A DNA stretch of 49,638 nt from an uncultured Pelagibacteraceae bacterium (GTDB lineage Bacteria; Pseudomonadota; Alphaproteobacteria; Pelagibacterales; Pelagibacteraceae), in contig CACFVE010000007.1 of assembly GCA_902569735.1 (NCBI GenBank), forward strand, positions 1 through 49,638, given 5' to 3'. Within the stretch, counting starts at the first letter, position 1; each line of letters starts with the position of its first letter. The notes under the pieces are model-generated. The model was not told the DNA's origin. It made no database searches and worked only from the letters and a program-made list of their open reading frames with translations. Positions 28,145 to 36,450 of this stretch are shown here, piece after piece. The position numbers and the translations under genes are program-made.

Positions 28145-28470
28145 TAAAAAGGTAATTTAAAATCTGAAGGTAAATTTAACCCACCTGTAACCTTAGAGAG
28201 TTCTTCAGCAGATTTCTTTTTTAAATTTTCTTTTGCATTATTGTACGCCGCTTTAATTAAATCATTTATGATTTCTTGATCTTCTTTTTTTGCTTTATCG
28301 CTAATGATAATTGATTTTAGTTCATAGTCTCCTGTTAAAATTACTTTAACTAAACTACCGCCTGCTTCACCTTCTACTTCAATCTTTTTAATTTGTTCTT
28401 GAGCCTCTTTCATTTTATCTTGCATGGCTTTTGCTTTGGAAAGCATGTCAGAAAAATTAGTCATTGTCAC
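28144..28470 (-). CDS. YbaB/EbfC family nucleoid-associated protein
   Basis: A 108-residue DNA-binding dimer of the YbaB family. It has the typical FSDMLSKAKAMQDKMKEAQEQ start, the central GEAGGSLVKVILTGDYELKSI block and a GLNLPSDFKLPF end. ATG at 28464 (MTNFSD) is an alternative start two codons down. It overlaps dnaX by 14 bp (8 bp with the later start) and recR by one base, the classical dnaX-ybaB-recR cluster. Confidence 0.93.
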   Translation of the reverse strand: MTMTNFSDMLSKAKAMQDKMKEAQEQIKKIEVEGEAGGSLVKVILTGDYELKSIIISDKAKKEDQEIINDLIKAAYNNAKENLKKKSAEELSKVTGGLNLPSDFKLPF

Positions 28471-30142
28471 TTTCCTCCTGAATATTTACAAGTTTTGCAT
28501 CAGGAAAAGCTGCTTCTATTTCTCGTGCCAAATCACCTTTTTTAAAATCTTCTAATTTAGACGATTGTTTTTCCATATTTTGTTCGTACACACTTTTCGC
28601 ATCGTTATTTTTACTTAAGGAAATAATCCATCTTTCTCCAGTCCAGAGTAATAGTTTTTCGGTAAGGTTTTTAATAAAACTTTGATTTAATTTTTCATTA
28701 AAACTAATATCAATTTTTCCTTTATTAAAACTAACTAGTTTAACGTTTCTTTCTAAATCAAATTTGAGTTCAACTTCTTTTTCTTTATTAGCTTGATTAA
28801 TCAAATCTTTAAAACTTGTAATTTCTATTTTTTTTTTATTAAGTTCGGGAGATAAATCTTTTATTGGATTATTTTTTATTTGATCGGTACTTTTTAATTG
28901 GTTCTTTACCTGAGTAGATAAATTCGTTTCTAAATTTTCTTCTTTTAAATTTTCTCCAATCAAATTCTTCTGCTTAGGGTTTGCATTGCTTTCAATATTA
29001 TAATTAGAAATTTCTTTTGTGGACTCAATTTTTTTAAGATGAATTAACTGCATGATATACATTTCTAAAGTCAAGTTTTCATTTCCAACAATTCTTAGAT
29101 CATCAATTGTTTTGATAGTAAGTTGCCAAAATAATCCTATGTCCTGCATATCTATATTTTTGGAATACTCTTCTACCATTTTTACTTCTGATTCAGATAT
29201 TGTCATATCTTTTTCAATATGACCTAAATTTATTCTTCTGCTAAAAAGATAAAGAATTTCTAAAATGTCATTTAAAAATATTTTAGCATCTATTCCATCG
29301 TTAATAAGTTCTTTTAAATGTTGTATGGACTCTTTTTCATTGCCGCTTAAAACTTCTCTAAATAAAGATATAACTTTGCTTCGATCAGCAAGCCCCAGCA
29401 TTTCTCGAACATTTGTTTCTTCTATAAAATTACTCTTGCTAATAGATTGAGAAATTAAGGCTCGATCTAAAAGTGATATTGCGTCTCTTACTGAACCTTC
29501 TGATGTTCTTGCAATTAATTTAATTGCATCGTCAGAAATTTTTCCATTTTCATTTTTTGAAATATTCTCTAAATGAACACAGAGTTTGTCAATACTAACT
29601 CTCTTAAGATCAAATCTTTGACAACGAGATAAAATAGTTACAGGTATTTTTCTTACCTCAGTGGTAGCTAAAATAAATTTTAAACTAGGAGGCGGTTCCT
29701 CTAATGTTTTAAGTAAACCGTTAAAAGCTTGTTTTGAAAGCATATGAACTTCATCAATTATAAAAATTTTATACTTTGCACTGGTAGGGCTATATTTTGA
29801 ATTTTCTATTAATTCTCTTATATCATCTATTCCTGTTTTTGAAGCTGCATCCATTTCTAAAATGTCCATGTGATTAGAATTAATAATTTCAGAGCAGTGG
29901 CAGTATTCACCAGTCTTACATTTTTCTCCTTTAGAAAAATCCTTGCTACAGTTTAAAGCTTTAGCAATTAATCTTGCTGTTGTTGTTTTTCCAACTCCTC
30001 TGATCCCAGTTAAAAGATAGGCATTAGGAGTTTTTCCTAGCTCTATTGCGTTCGTAATAGTTTGAGACATTAACTCTTGACCTATTAAATCTTTAAATTC
30101 CTGTGGCCTATATTTAAGAGCTAAGATTTTATTTTCTTTCAT
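28457..30142 (-). CDS. dnaX: DNA polymerase III subunit tau (gamma/tau)
   Basis: The clamp-loader ATPase. The 561 residues contain Walker A GIRGVGKTTTA, the four-Cys zinc module around CKTGEYCHC, Walker B IDEVHML, and the arginine-finger SRC motif in ILSRCQRFDL, followed by the oligomerisation domain. The region beyond about residue 385 is a variable linker and a tau-specific C-terminal domain. A run of ten A in the linker (codons 436-439) is a possible slippage site for making a gamma-like short form. The SRP RNA gene lies just upstream. Confidence 0.95.
   Translation of the reverse strand: MKENKILALKYRPQEFKDLIGQELMSQTITNAIELGKTPNAYLLTGIRGVGKTTTARLIAKALNCSKDFSKGEKCKTGEYCHCSEIINSNHMDILEMDAASKTGIDDIRELIENSKYSPTSAKYKIFIIDEVHMLSKQAFNGLLKTLEEPPPSLKFILATTEVRKIPVTILSRCQRFDLKRVSIDKLCVHLENISKNENGKISDDAIKLIARTSEGSVRDAISLLDRALISQSISKSNFIEETNVREMLGLADRSKVISLFREVLSGNEKESIQHLKELINDGIDAKIFLNDILEILYLFSRRINLGHIEKDMTISESEVKMVEEYSKNIDMQDIGLFWQLTIKTIDDLRIVGNENLTLEMYIMQLIHLKKIESTKEISNYNIESNANPKQKNLIGENLKEENLETNLSTQVKNQLKSTDQIKNNPIKDLSPELNKKKIEITSFKDLINQANKEKEVELKFDLERNVKLVSFNKGKIDISFNEKLNQSFIKNLTEKLLLWTGERWIISLSKNNDAKSVYEQNMEKQSSKLEDFKKGDLAREIEAAFPDAKLVNIQEESDND
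28828..28837 (-). other. Ten-A run in dnaX, possible gamma-producing slippage site
   Basis: The coding strand reads AAT, ten A, then TAG in a shifted frame. In frame this is N-K-K-K-I. Losing one A puts TAG directly after the run; re-reading one A gives a stop (TAA) six codons later. Either slip would end the protein near residue 438-444, the size and place expected of a gamma subunit. Slippage itself is not demonstrated. Confidence 0.4.
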
Positions 30143-30150
30143 TATATATA

Positions 30151-30240
30151 GAGGCAGGCAACAACCTGAATAATTTTCACTACGGCTGCTTCTTTTCAGA
30201 CCTGACCGGGTTTATGAAACATCCACCTGATGCCAACCTC
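30151..30240 (-). ncRNA. ffs: Signal recognition particle 4.5S RNA
   Basis: The minus strand carries the conserved apical hairpin with GGTCAGGTC, a tetraloop and bulge region, and AAGCAGCC, which bind Ffh. The ends pair over ten positions: GAGG-GGCA at 5' against TGCC-CCTC at 3'. The predicted RNA is 90 nt, the small bacterial form. It lies 8 bp upstream of dnaX, a frequent neighbour. The ends are set from the terminal helix and may be off by a few bases. Confidence 0.92.
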
Positions 30241-30298
30241 AATATGAGTATATCAAGATCAATTTAAATACTACAAGACTAGATTTGAATTTTGTGGA

Positions 30299-31141
30299 CT
30301 ATTTTTGCCTAAATGTTGAGGCTTCATAAACACCCAAAATCTGCAAGGTTACAGTATGGAAACCAAGTTCTTCCATAGCCTTTTTTACTCCAGATTGATC
30401 TAAATGGCCTTCTAGGTCTAAATAAAAATTTGCTTGATCAAAAGTATTTTTGACCGAAAAACTTTCTAGCTTGGTTAAGTTTACCTGGTTAGTTGCAAAT
30501 CCTCCTAAACATTTATATAGAGCGGATGGCTCACTTTTAACTCTAAAAATACAACTAGTAATGAATTTTTTTTCCTTATTAAATTCTGGTTGTTCTATAT
30601 TTTTTCCCATTATTAGAAAGCGTGTAACATTGCCCTTTTCATCTTCTATATTCTTTTCTAAAATTTTTAATTTATAAATTTTAGCTGAAAGGTCTGAAGC
30701 AATTGCGGCAATAGATTTATCATTTCCTTCTGCTAACTCTTTGGCAGATCCCGCTGTATCAGCTGAAATGATTGGTAGAAATTTATTTTTATTAATTATT
30801 TTTTGACACTGTCCAATGGCTTGGGCATGGCTTCTAACAAATTTTATATCTTTAATTTCTGCTTCTGGTTTAGAAAGTAAATTATGTTCTACGTTTAAAA
30901 AAAATTCTCCATGGATCTGTAATTTATATTTTGGAAGTAAATAATGAATATCAGCAACTCTTCCAGCTAAAGAATTTTCTATGGGAATGATGATTTTGTA
31001 GGTATCATCATCATAAGCTTTTTTAAATGTTTCTTCAAAAGTTGAACAAGTTGTAATTTCTGCATCTTTAAATAAATTATTAGCAGCAATATGGGAATAA
31101 GCACCTAGCTCTCCTTGAATAGCAATTTTAACTTTTTTCAT
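30299..31141 (-). CDS. pheA: Prephenate dehydratase
   Basis: Converts prephenate to phenylpyruvate in phenylalanine synthesis. The 280-residue monofunctional enzyme lacks a chorismate mutase domain. It starts with IQGELGAYSHIAA, has IPIENSLAGRV and the catalytic T173-R174-F175 in GNVTRF. A C-terminal ACT domain (about 190-275) carries PSALYKCLGGF and LTKLESFS, which correspond to the phenylalanine-binding GAL and ESRP regions. It overlaps kdsB by 14 bp, so the two are co-transcribed. Confidence 0.94.
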   Translation of the reverse strand: MKKVKIAIQGELGAYSHIAANNLFKDAEITTCSTFEETFKKAYDDDTYKIIIPIENSLAGRVADIHYLLPKYKLQIHGEFFLNVEHNLLSKPEAEIKDIKFVRSHAQAIGQCQKIINKNKFLPIISADTAGSAKELAEGNDKSIAAIASDLSAKIYKLKILEKNIEDEKGNVTRFLIMGKNIEQPEFNKEKKFITSCIFRVKSEPSALYKCLGGFATNQVNLTKLESFSVKNTFDQANFYLDLEGHLDQSGVKKAMEELGFHTVTLQILGVYEASTFRQK

Positions 31142-31871
31142 TTTTCTCCATCAAATTTTTAACTTTGATTAGATCTTCCTCAGTGTCAATACTTAACGGT
31201 GATGATTTCATATAACCAACATGAATCGACATTTTATTTTCTAAAGCCCTAAGTTGCTCAAGTTTTCTTTCTAATTCAAATTTAGATCTTTTTAAACTTA
31301 CATACCTTATCAAGGCTTTATTAGTAAAGGCATAAATGCCGATATGATGATATAAATTATAAGCGGAATTTTCATCTATTCTAAAAAAATCAAATACATT
31401 TAAAAACTTATTATTTAAAAGTTTTTCTTTTACAGCGACTTTTACTACATTTGGATTATCTAATTCAGTCTTAGAATTAAATTCACTCGCTAAAGTTCCA
31501 ATATCACATTTCTTTTGTTGCATATAAGAAACTAAGTCAGAAATTGCCTGGGGTTGAATGTTGGGCATATCCCCTTGCAAATTAATAACTATATCTGGTT
31601 TGCTATTTAATTCTTTTTGAAAAACTTCAAATATTCTATCTGTACCGGTTTGATGATCATCTGATGTTTTAATCGCTTTGCCCCCAGCATTTTTAACAGT
31701 ATCAATTATCCTTTGATCAGGTGTAGCAACAAAAACCTCCCCCGCTTTAGACTTAATAGCTTGATCGTGAACATGTAGTATCATTTCTTTGTTGTTTATA
31801 AGTTTCAAAGGTTTGTTGGGTAATCTTTGAGCTTGAAGCCTGGAAGGTATTATTATTGCAATTTTATTCAT
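31128..31871 (-). CDS. kdsB: 3-deoxy-manno-octulosonate cytidylyltransferase
   Basis: Activates Kdo as CMP-Kdo for lipopolysaccharide synthesis, supplying the WaaA encoded elsewhere in this window. I chose the ATG at 31871 (247 residues); an upstream TTG would add five residues and disrupt a hairpin. Landmarks are IIPSRLQAQRLPNKPL, ATPDQRI, QTGTDRI, INLQGDMPN and HIGIYAFTNKAL. It heads a kdsB-pheA operon divergent from the cytochrome c gene. No Shine-Dalgarno sequence is visible. Confidence 0.93.
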   Translation of the reverse strand: MNKIAIIIPSRLQAQRLPNKPLKLINNKEMILHVHDQAIKSKAGEVFVATPDQRIIDTVKNAGGKAIKTSDDHQTGTDRIFEVFQKELNSKPDIVINLQGDMPNIQPQAISDLVSYMQQKKCDIGTLASEFNSKTELDNPNVVKVAVKEKLLNNKFLNVFDFFRIDENSAYNLYHHIGIYAFTNKALIRYVSLKRSKFELERKLEQLRALENKMSIHVGYMKSSPLSIDTEEDLIKVKNLMEKNEKS

Positions 31872-31876
31872 AATTG

Positions 31877-31893
31877 TGCGTCTCAAAGACGCA
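31877..31893 (-). promoter_or_regulatory. Hairpin directly before kdsB
   Basis: TGCGTC and GACGCA form a 6-bp stem around a 5-nt loop, ending 5 nt from the kdsB ATG in place of a ribosome binding site. On the minus strand a T run precedes it, so it is not a terminator for this direction. It could affect initiation, or be the 3' end of a plus-strand structure. Confidence 0.3.
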
Positions 31894-31965
31894 AAAAAAT
31901 ATTAAGTAATTTTAAGTATTTTTTATGTAGTCGTGCTATATGTCAACTAAGTATTTGTCAAATTT

Positions 31966-32499
31966 ATGAACGGTTTTGAATTAAATAAAATTATAGCAGC
32001 AATCTTAGCTACAGTGGTGATGGTTTTTGGTATTAACAAAGTTACAGATATAATATTTATTCCTGATAAGCCTCAACAATCAGCATACAAGGTTGAAAAA
32101 ATTGAACCAGCTTTAGCTTCTGCTTCTAACACTGGACAGGCAACCGTTGGAATTAGTGAATTATTAGCTATGGGAACTATTGAACATGGAGAAAAAGTTT
32201 TTAAGAGATGTAGTGCTTGCCATATGATTGCAACTGGAGGAAAAAATATGATCGGTCCCAATCTATGGAGTATAATAGGAAAAAAAACTGGTGCTGCATC
32301 TGGTTATAAGTATTCTAAAGCTTTAGCCGCTTATGGAAAAGAATGGTCATTTGAAGAAATGAATGGATTCCTAATTAAACCTTCTGCTCATATTAAAGGA
32401 ACAAAAATGGCATTTGCAGGTTTAAAAAAAGAAAAAGATAGAGCTTCAGTTATTTTATATATGAACTCTAAAAGCGATAAACCTCTTCCGACACCTTAA
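31966..32499 (+). CDS. Membrane-anchored class I cytochrome c
   Basis: A 177-residue electron carrier resembling CycM/cytochrome c552. An uncleaved N-terminal helix (about residues 8-24) anchors a periplasmic domain with a linker. The haem site is C82-S-A-C85-H86 and the axial Met is probably M148 in KGTKMAF, with IGPNLW after the haem site. In alphaproteobacteria such proteins carry electrons from the bc1 complex to the terminal oxidase. It is transcribed alone; its end overlaps argF by 4 bp. Confidence 0.9.
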   Translation: MNGFELNKIIAAILATVVMVFGINKVTDIIFIPDKPQQSAYKVEKIEPALASASNTGQATVGISELLAMGTIEHGEKVFKRCSACHMIATGGKNMIGPNLWSIIGKKTGAASGYKYSKALAAYGKEWSFEEMNGFLIKPSAHIKGTKMAFAGLKKEKDRASVILYMNSKSDKPLPTP

Positions 32500-33422
32500 T
32501 CTAGACACCAGTTAATTATACTTTTTTGAGCGTGTACTCTGTTTAACGCTTGTCTCCAAACTACTGATTGTTTACCATCAATAACATCATCTGTTACTTC
32601 TTCCCCTCTTCCTACAGGCAAACAATGCATGAAGATCGCATCGGATTTAGCTTTTTGCATTAACTTTTTATTGACTTGATAGTTTTTTAAATTTTTCTTT
32701 TTTATTTTTTTGTTCACTTTATCATTCATTGAAACCCATTTATCAGTCATAACACAATCGGAGTCTTTGACTGCTTCTTCAGGTTTTTTTGTTATTAGGA
32801 GATTTACTTTATTTTTTTTTGCCCAATTTAATATTTTTTTATTTGGCATATATTGTTTAGGGCAACCTATTTTTAATTGAAAACCGAATTTACCAGCAGC
32901 TTCTATCAAAGAATTTGACATATTATTATTGCCATCTCCTAACCAAGAAACAATTTTTCCAGTAATCAAACCTTTTGTTTCTTCAAAAGTCATTATATCT
33001 GACATAATTTGACAAGGATGGCTTTTATCTGAAAGTCCATTGATTATTGGTATATCTAAATGTTTTCCAAACTCCTCTAAATTTTTATGGGAAGATGTTC
33101 TAAGCATAACAATATCAACATATTCGGTTAATACTTTTGCAGTATCTTTTAAAGTTTCATCACCTTTTCCATAATGAATTCCATCAGGATTTAAGATTAT
33201 TGAAGATCCACCAAGTTGTTTGACGGCAATATCAAAAGACATTCTTGTTCTTGTTGAGGGTTTTTCAAAAATCATTGCCATCGATTTTCCTTTAAAAGGT
33301 TTGTCTTCATCGGGTGCAGATTTATTTAAATTTTTTCTATTTATTTTTCTAGATTTAGCGTCTTCGATAATCGCTCTTAAATCTTTTGAGGATAAATCAG
33401 AAATATCAATAAAATTTTTCAT
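32496..33422 (-). CDS. argF: Ornithine carbamoyltransferase
   Basis: Forms citrulline from ornithine and carbamoyl phosphate. The 308 residues have the carbamoyl-phosphate site S56-T-R-T-R60, the HPCQ-type motif in SHPCQIMSD, the ornithine-binding DKWVSM region and HCLPVGRGEEV with the catalytic Cys. It overlaps argD by 4 bp, so argD-argF is an arginine operon. No ARG box could be identified with confidence. Confidence 0.95.
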   Translation of the reverse strand: MKNFIDISDLSSKDLRAIIEDAKSRKINRKNLNKSAPDEDKPFKGKSMAMIFEKPSTRTRMSFDIAVKQLGGSSIILNPDGIHYGKGDETLKDTAKVLTEYVDIVMLRTSSHKNLEEFGKHLDIPIINGLSDKSHPCQIMSDIMTFEETKGLITGKIVSWLGDGNNNMSNSLIEAAGKFGFQLKIGCPKQYMPNKKILNWAKKNKVNLLITKKPEEAVKDSDCVMTDKWVSMNDKVNKKIKKKNLKNYQVNKKLMQKAKSDAIFMHCLPVGRGEEVTDDVIDGKQSVVWRQALNRVHAQKSIINWCLD

Positions 33423-34585
33423 TTATAATTCTCACATACATTATTTAGGATTTTTAAAGCTAAATTAATTTCCTTTTTTGTAACGTTTAAAGGAGGCAAA
33501 AGTCTGACAACATTTTCTGAAGCCCTCACAGTAAGAAGCTTTTCTTTTAATAACTTATTTATAAAATTTGTTTGATCTTTATAAAGTGCAAGTCCTATCA
33601 GTAATCCTTGTCCTCTTACTTCTTTAATAATTTTTGGATATTTGTCTTTAAGTTTTCTTAATTCTTGTTGAAAATATTTTCCATTTTTTCTTACATTACT
33701 TAAAAATCCTTTTTTAGATAATACATCAATAACTGCATTTCCAACACTCATTGCTAAAGGATTGCCTCCAAAAGTGGACCCGTGAGTTCCAGGTTTCATG
33801 CAGGAAGCAACTTTTTTATTAACTAATACTGCTCCGATTGGAAAACCTCCTCCAATTCCTTTTGCGATAGGTACAATATCAGGTTTAATTTTAGCATGTT
33901 CAAAAGATAAAAATTTTCCAGTTCTTCCAATTCCACATTGAACCTCATCTAATATTAACAATATCTTTTTTTTATTACATAGTGTTCTTAGTCCTTTTAA
34001 ACAATAATCTGGAATCACTTTTATTCCTCCTTCTCCTAATACTGTCTCAACCATAATTGCTGCAGTTCTGCTAGTAATTGCTTTTTTTAATCCTTTATGA
34101 TCTCCAAAATTAAAATGATCGAAGCCTTCAACTTTTGGATAAAAACCTTCAGTTAATTTCTTACTATTGCTTGCAAATATAGTGGCTAAAGTTCTTCCAT
34201 GAAAACTATTATTGATACATAAAATTCTATTTTTTCTACCTTGGCCTTTAGAATAAAAATATCTTCTAGCAATTTTTATTGCAGCTTCCGTTGCTTCTGC
34301 TCCTGAATTTTGAAAGGAGACATAGTCTGCAAAGGTTTTTTGTTTAAGTCTTTTTGCTAATTTTTCTTGTTCGGGAATTGTAAATACATTTGATACATGC
34401 CATACTTTTTTACCTTGTTTTTGAATAGCCTTGTTTAAATAATCATTTGCATGTCCTAAGCAATTCACCGCGATGCCTTGAACAAAATCTAAATATTTTT
34501 TTCCATTTGTGGAATATAAAAAGCTTCCTTTTCCTCTTTTAAAAGAAATTTTTTTTCTATTATAAGTATTTAATATTGCGCTCAT
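33419..34585 (-). CDS. argD: Acetylornithine aminotransferase
   Basis: A PLP enzyme making N-acetylornithine, and often also succinyl-diaminopimelate. The 388 residues show NSGAEATEAAIKIAR, NSFHGRTLAT, LDEVQCGIGRTG and the PLP lysine in PIAKGIGGGFPIGA. It overlaps argF by 4 bp and starts 2 bp after the ABC permease stop, so a three-gene transcript is likely. Dual use in lysine synthesis is possible but not visible. Confidence 0.94.
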   Translation of the reverse strand: MSAILNTYNRKKISFKRGKGSFLYSTNGKKYLDFVQGIAVNCLGHANDYLNKAIQKQGKKVWHVSNVFTIPEQEKLAKRLKQKTFADYVSFQNSGAEATEAAIKIARRYFYSKGQGRKNRILCINNSFHGRTLATIFASNSKKLTEGFYPKVEGFDHFNFGDHKGLKKAITSRTAAIMVETVLGEGGIKVIPDYCLKGLRTLCNKKKILLILDEVQCGIGRTGKFLSFEHAKIKPDIVPIAKGIGGGFPIGAVLVNKKVASCMKPGTHGSTFGGNPLAMSVGNAVIDVLSKKGFLSNVRKNGKYFQQELRKLKDKYPKIIKEVRGQGLLIGLALYKDQTNFINKLLKEKLLTVRASENVVRLLPPLNVTKKEINLALKILNNVCENYK

Positions 34586-34587
34586 AT

Positions 34588-35400
34588 TTATGATTTTATC
34601 TTATATCCTTTTTTAAATAAAATATAAGTAGCTACCCAGCTTAAAAAGCTCAAAATTACTAAATAAATTATCCCAAACTTAATTGAACCATCTGCTACAC
34701 CAATAAAACTATATCTAAACCCATCTATCATATAAAAAAAAGGATTAGCTTCACTAATAGTTTGTAAAAAACTAGGCAACCTATCTATCGAATAAAATGT
34801 ACCTGATAAAAAAGATAATGGCACTATCACAAAATTCGTCACTGAAGCCATATGATCAAATTTCTCAGCCCATAAACCTGCAATTGTGCCTATGTTTCCT
34901 AATATAAAAGATGATAAAAAAGTGAATAAAACTAAAGTAAAAAAATGCTTTATTTGAATATCAATAATCAAATAAAAAGTTAAAATTGAAATAGCAGCTA
35001 TCATAAAGCTTCTGGTAACCGCGGCTAAACAAATAGAAATCGTAACTTCTGTAGCAGATAAAGGTGCATAAAGAAGATCTAAGATATTTCCTTGTATTTT
35101 ACCAATCATAAAGGATGAGGATGAGTGTGAAAAAGATTGCTGTATCACCTGCATAGCAATTAATCCTGGAGCTAGAAAAATAATAAATGGAACACCTAAT
35201 ACTTCTCCTCTGTCAGTGCCAATAGCTAAGGATAAGACTAGTAAAAACAAAAGTGATGAAATTAAAGGAGAAAAAATAGTTTGAATCCAAACAATTAAAA
35301 ATCTCAACACTTCTTTTTTGTATAAAGTCCAAGCTCCAACCCAATTAATTAAACCAAATCTTCTTGATCCAATTTTATATTTTTTTGAAATTTCAACCAT
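34588..35400 (-). CDS. ABC-2 type transporter permease
   Basis: A 270-residue inner-membrane protein with six hydrophobic segments and the ABC-2 permease pattern, including the re-entrant NPFFYMIDGFRYSFIG block near the C-terminus. The family exports drugs, polysaccharides or lipids with a separate ATPase. No ATP-binding partner is adjacent: the next genes are argD and, divergently, gcrA. Its substrate is unknown. It leads the run into argD and argF. Confidence 0.85.
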   Translation of the reverse strand: MVEISKKYKIGSRRFGLINWVGAWTLYKKEVLRFLIVWIQTIFSPLISSLLFLLVLSLAIGTDRGEVLGVPFIIFLAPGLIAMQVIQQSFSHSSSSFMIGKIQGNILDLLYAPLSATEVTISICLAAVTRSFMIAAISILTFYLIIDIQIKHFFTLVLFTFLSSFILGNIGTIAGLWAEKFDHMASVTNFVIVPLSFLSGTFYSIDRLPSFLQTISEANPFFYMIDGFRYSFIGVADGSIKFGIIYLVILSFLSWVATYILFKKGYKIKS

Positions 35401-35470
35401 TGATAGTCTTATAACTCCTTATTAAAAAAAACTGTGTAAAACTAATGCTATTAACAGCCTTAAATCGTTT

Positions 35471-35500
35471 TAATGTTTTAAACTACAACATAATGTTTTA
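35471..35500. repeat. Direct repeat upstream of gcrA
   Basis: TAATGTTTTA occurs at 35471-35480 and again at 35491-35500, exactly 20 bp apart, about two helical turns. It lies 38 bp before the gcrA start in the 137-bp divergent spacer, where a regulator of gcrA or of the ABC permease could bind. Chance is possible because the sequence is AT-rich. Confidence 0.45.
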
Positions 35501-35537
35501 GTCATAATAAAAATACTAAATATAGCAAAGTTATACA

Positions 35538-36032
35538 ATGAGTTGGACTAACGAGAAAGTTGAAAAATTAAAAGAACTTTGGTCAAAAGGACATACGGCT
35601 AGTCAGATAGCTGAAATGTTAGGAGACACCACTCGTAACGCTGTAATTGGTAAAGCTCATAGATTAAACTTGGAAGCGCGGGCTCCTTCAAAACAGTCAA
35701 GCTTACCTAAATCCAGAGAAAACAAGCATATAATAAAGCGTAGTCCAGCCCCAATGTCTAGAAAGGCAAAATTCCAATCAATTCTACTTGATAAGAATTT
35801 TGAAGCAGAAAACCCTAAATCTTTAGAGGAATTAACGGAAGAAACTTGTAAATGGCCTATAGGTCATCCTAATGAAGAAAAATTTTATTTCTGCGGGAGA
35901 AAACCTGAGGGTGATTTTCCCTATTGTAAACTTCATGTTTTGTATGCTTTCCAACCTAAAAACCAAAAAGAAGATGATCTGGGCGATGAAATTCCAGAAT
36001 TAATAGAGAAGAAAATAAAATCTGCAGGCTAG
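35538..36032 (+). CDS. gcrA: GcrA family cell cycle regulator
   Basis: A transcription regulator that recruits sigma-70 RNA polymerase to promoters with methylated GANTC sites. The 164 residues start with the diagnostic MSWTNEKVEKLKELW and the helix-turn-helix around SASQIAEMLG-type sequence (TASQIAEMLGDTTRNAVIG), followed by KAHRLNL. The C-terminal CKWPIGHP, FYFCGRKP and YCKLH form the sigma-binding, Cys-rich domain. The length is normal. Its partner methyltransferase CcrM is not in the window. Confidence 0.93.
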   Translation: MSWTNEKVEKLKELWSKGHTASQIAEMLGDTTRNAVIGKAHRLNLEARAPSKQSSLPKSRENKHIIKRSPAPMSRKAKFQSILLDKNFEAENPKSLEELTEETCKWPIGHPNEEKFYFCGRKPEGDFPYCKLHVLYAFQPKNQKEDDLGDEIPELIEKKIKSAG

Positions 36033-36033
36033 A

Positions 36034-36435
36034 TTATTTGCACTTTTTACAAAGACCGAAAAATTCTAAATTAAATCTTTTGAACTTCATTCCTTTTTTA
36101 TGATTAAAACTAGATAAATATTTTGAGAGTTTAACATCACTAATTTCATCAACCACTTCACAACTTTCACAAATTGAAAACGCTGTAGCTTTTGAAATTT
36201 CACAATCAGAATTTTTACATGCAACAAAAGCATTTTTACTTTCAATTTTATGAATTTTTCCTATCTCAACTAATTTATCTAATGCTCGATAAACTTGTGG
36301 GGGAGCATTAATGCCTTTCTTCTGAACATTATAAAGTATCGTATATGCTTTTAAGGGCTCTGGAGATTTATCAATTAAATCAAAAATTATTTGCTGATTT
36401 TTGGAAAGATTGTTTTCTTTATGCATTCTAGTCAT
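36034..36435 (-). CDS. zur: Fur family regulator, probably zinc-responsive Zur
   Basis: A 133-residue metalloregulator. An N-terminal winged helix contains APPQVYRALDKLVEIG. The C-terminal dimer domain has two CxxC pairs, C89/C92 and C129/C132, for a structural zinc, plus C73 and C78. It lies 15 bp after znuB in the znuCB-zur run, and a Zur-type operator sits before znuC and znuA, so zinc is the best guess. An ATG three codons down is an alternative start. Fur or Mur function is less likely given the context. Confidence 0.85.
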   Translation of the reverse strand: MTRMHKENNLSKNQQIIFDLIDKSPEPLKAYTILYNVQKKGINAPPQVYRALDKLVEIGKIHKIESKNAFVACKNSDCEISKATAFSICESCEVVDEISDVKLSKYLSSFNHKKGMKFKRFNLEFFGLCKKCK

Positions 36436-36450
36436 TGTACTGATTCTTCA

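Noticed and set aside
31872-31886. A TTG start adding five residues to KdsB
   Set aside because: The ATG at 31871 gives the family-typical MNKIAIIIPSR start.
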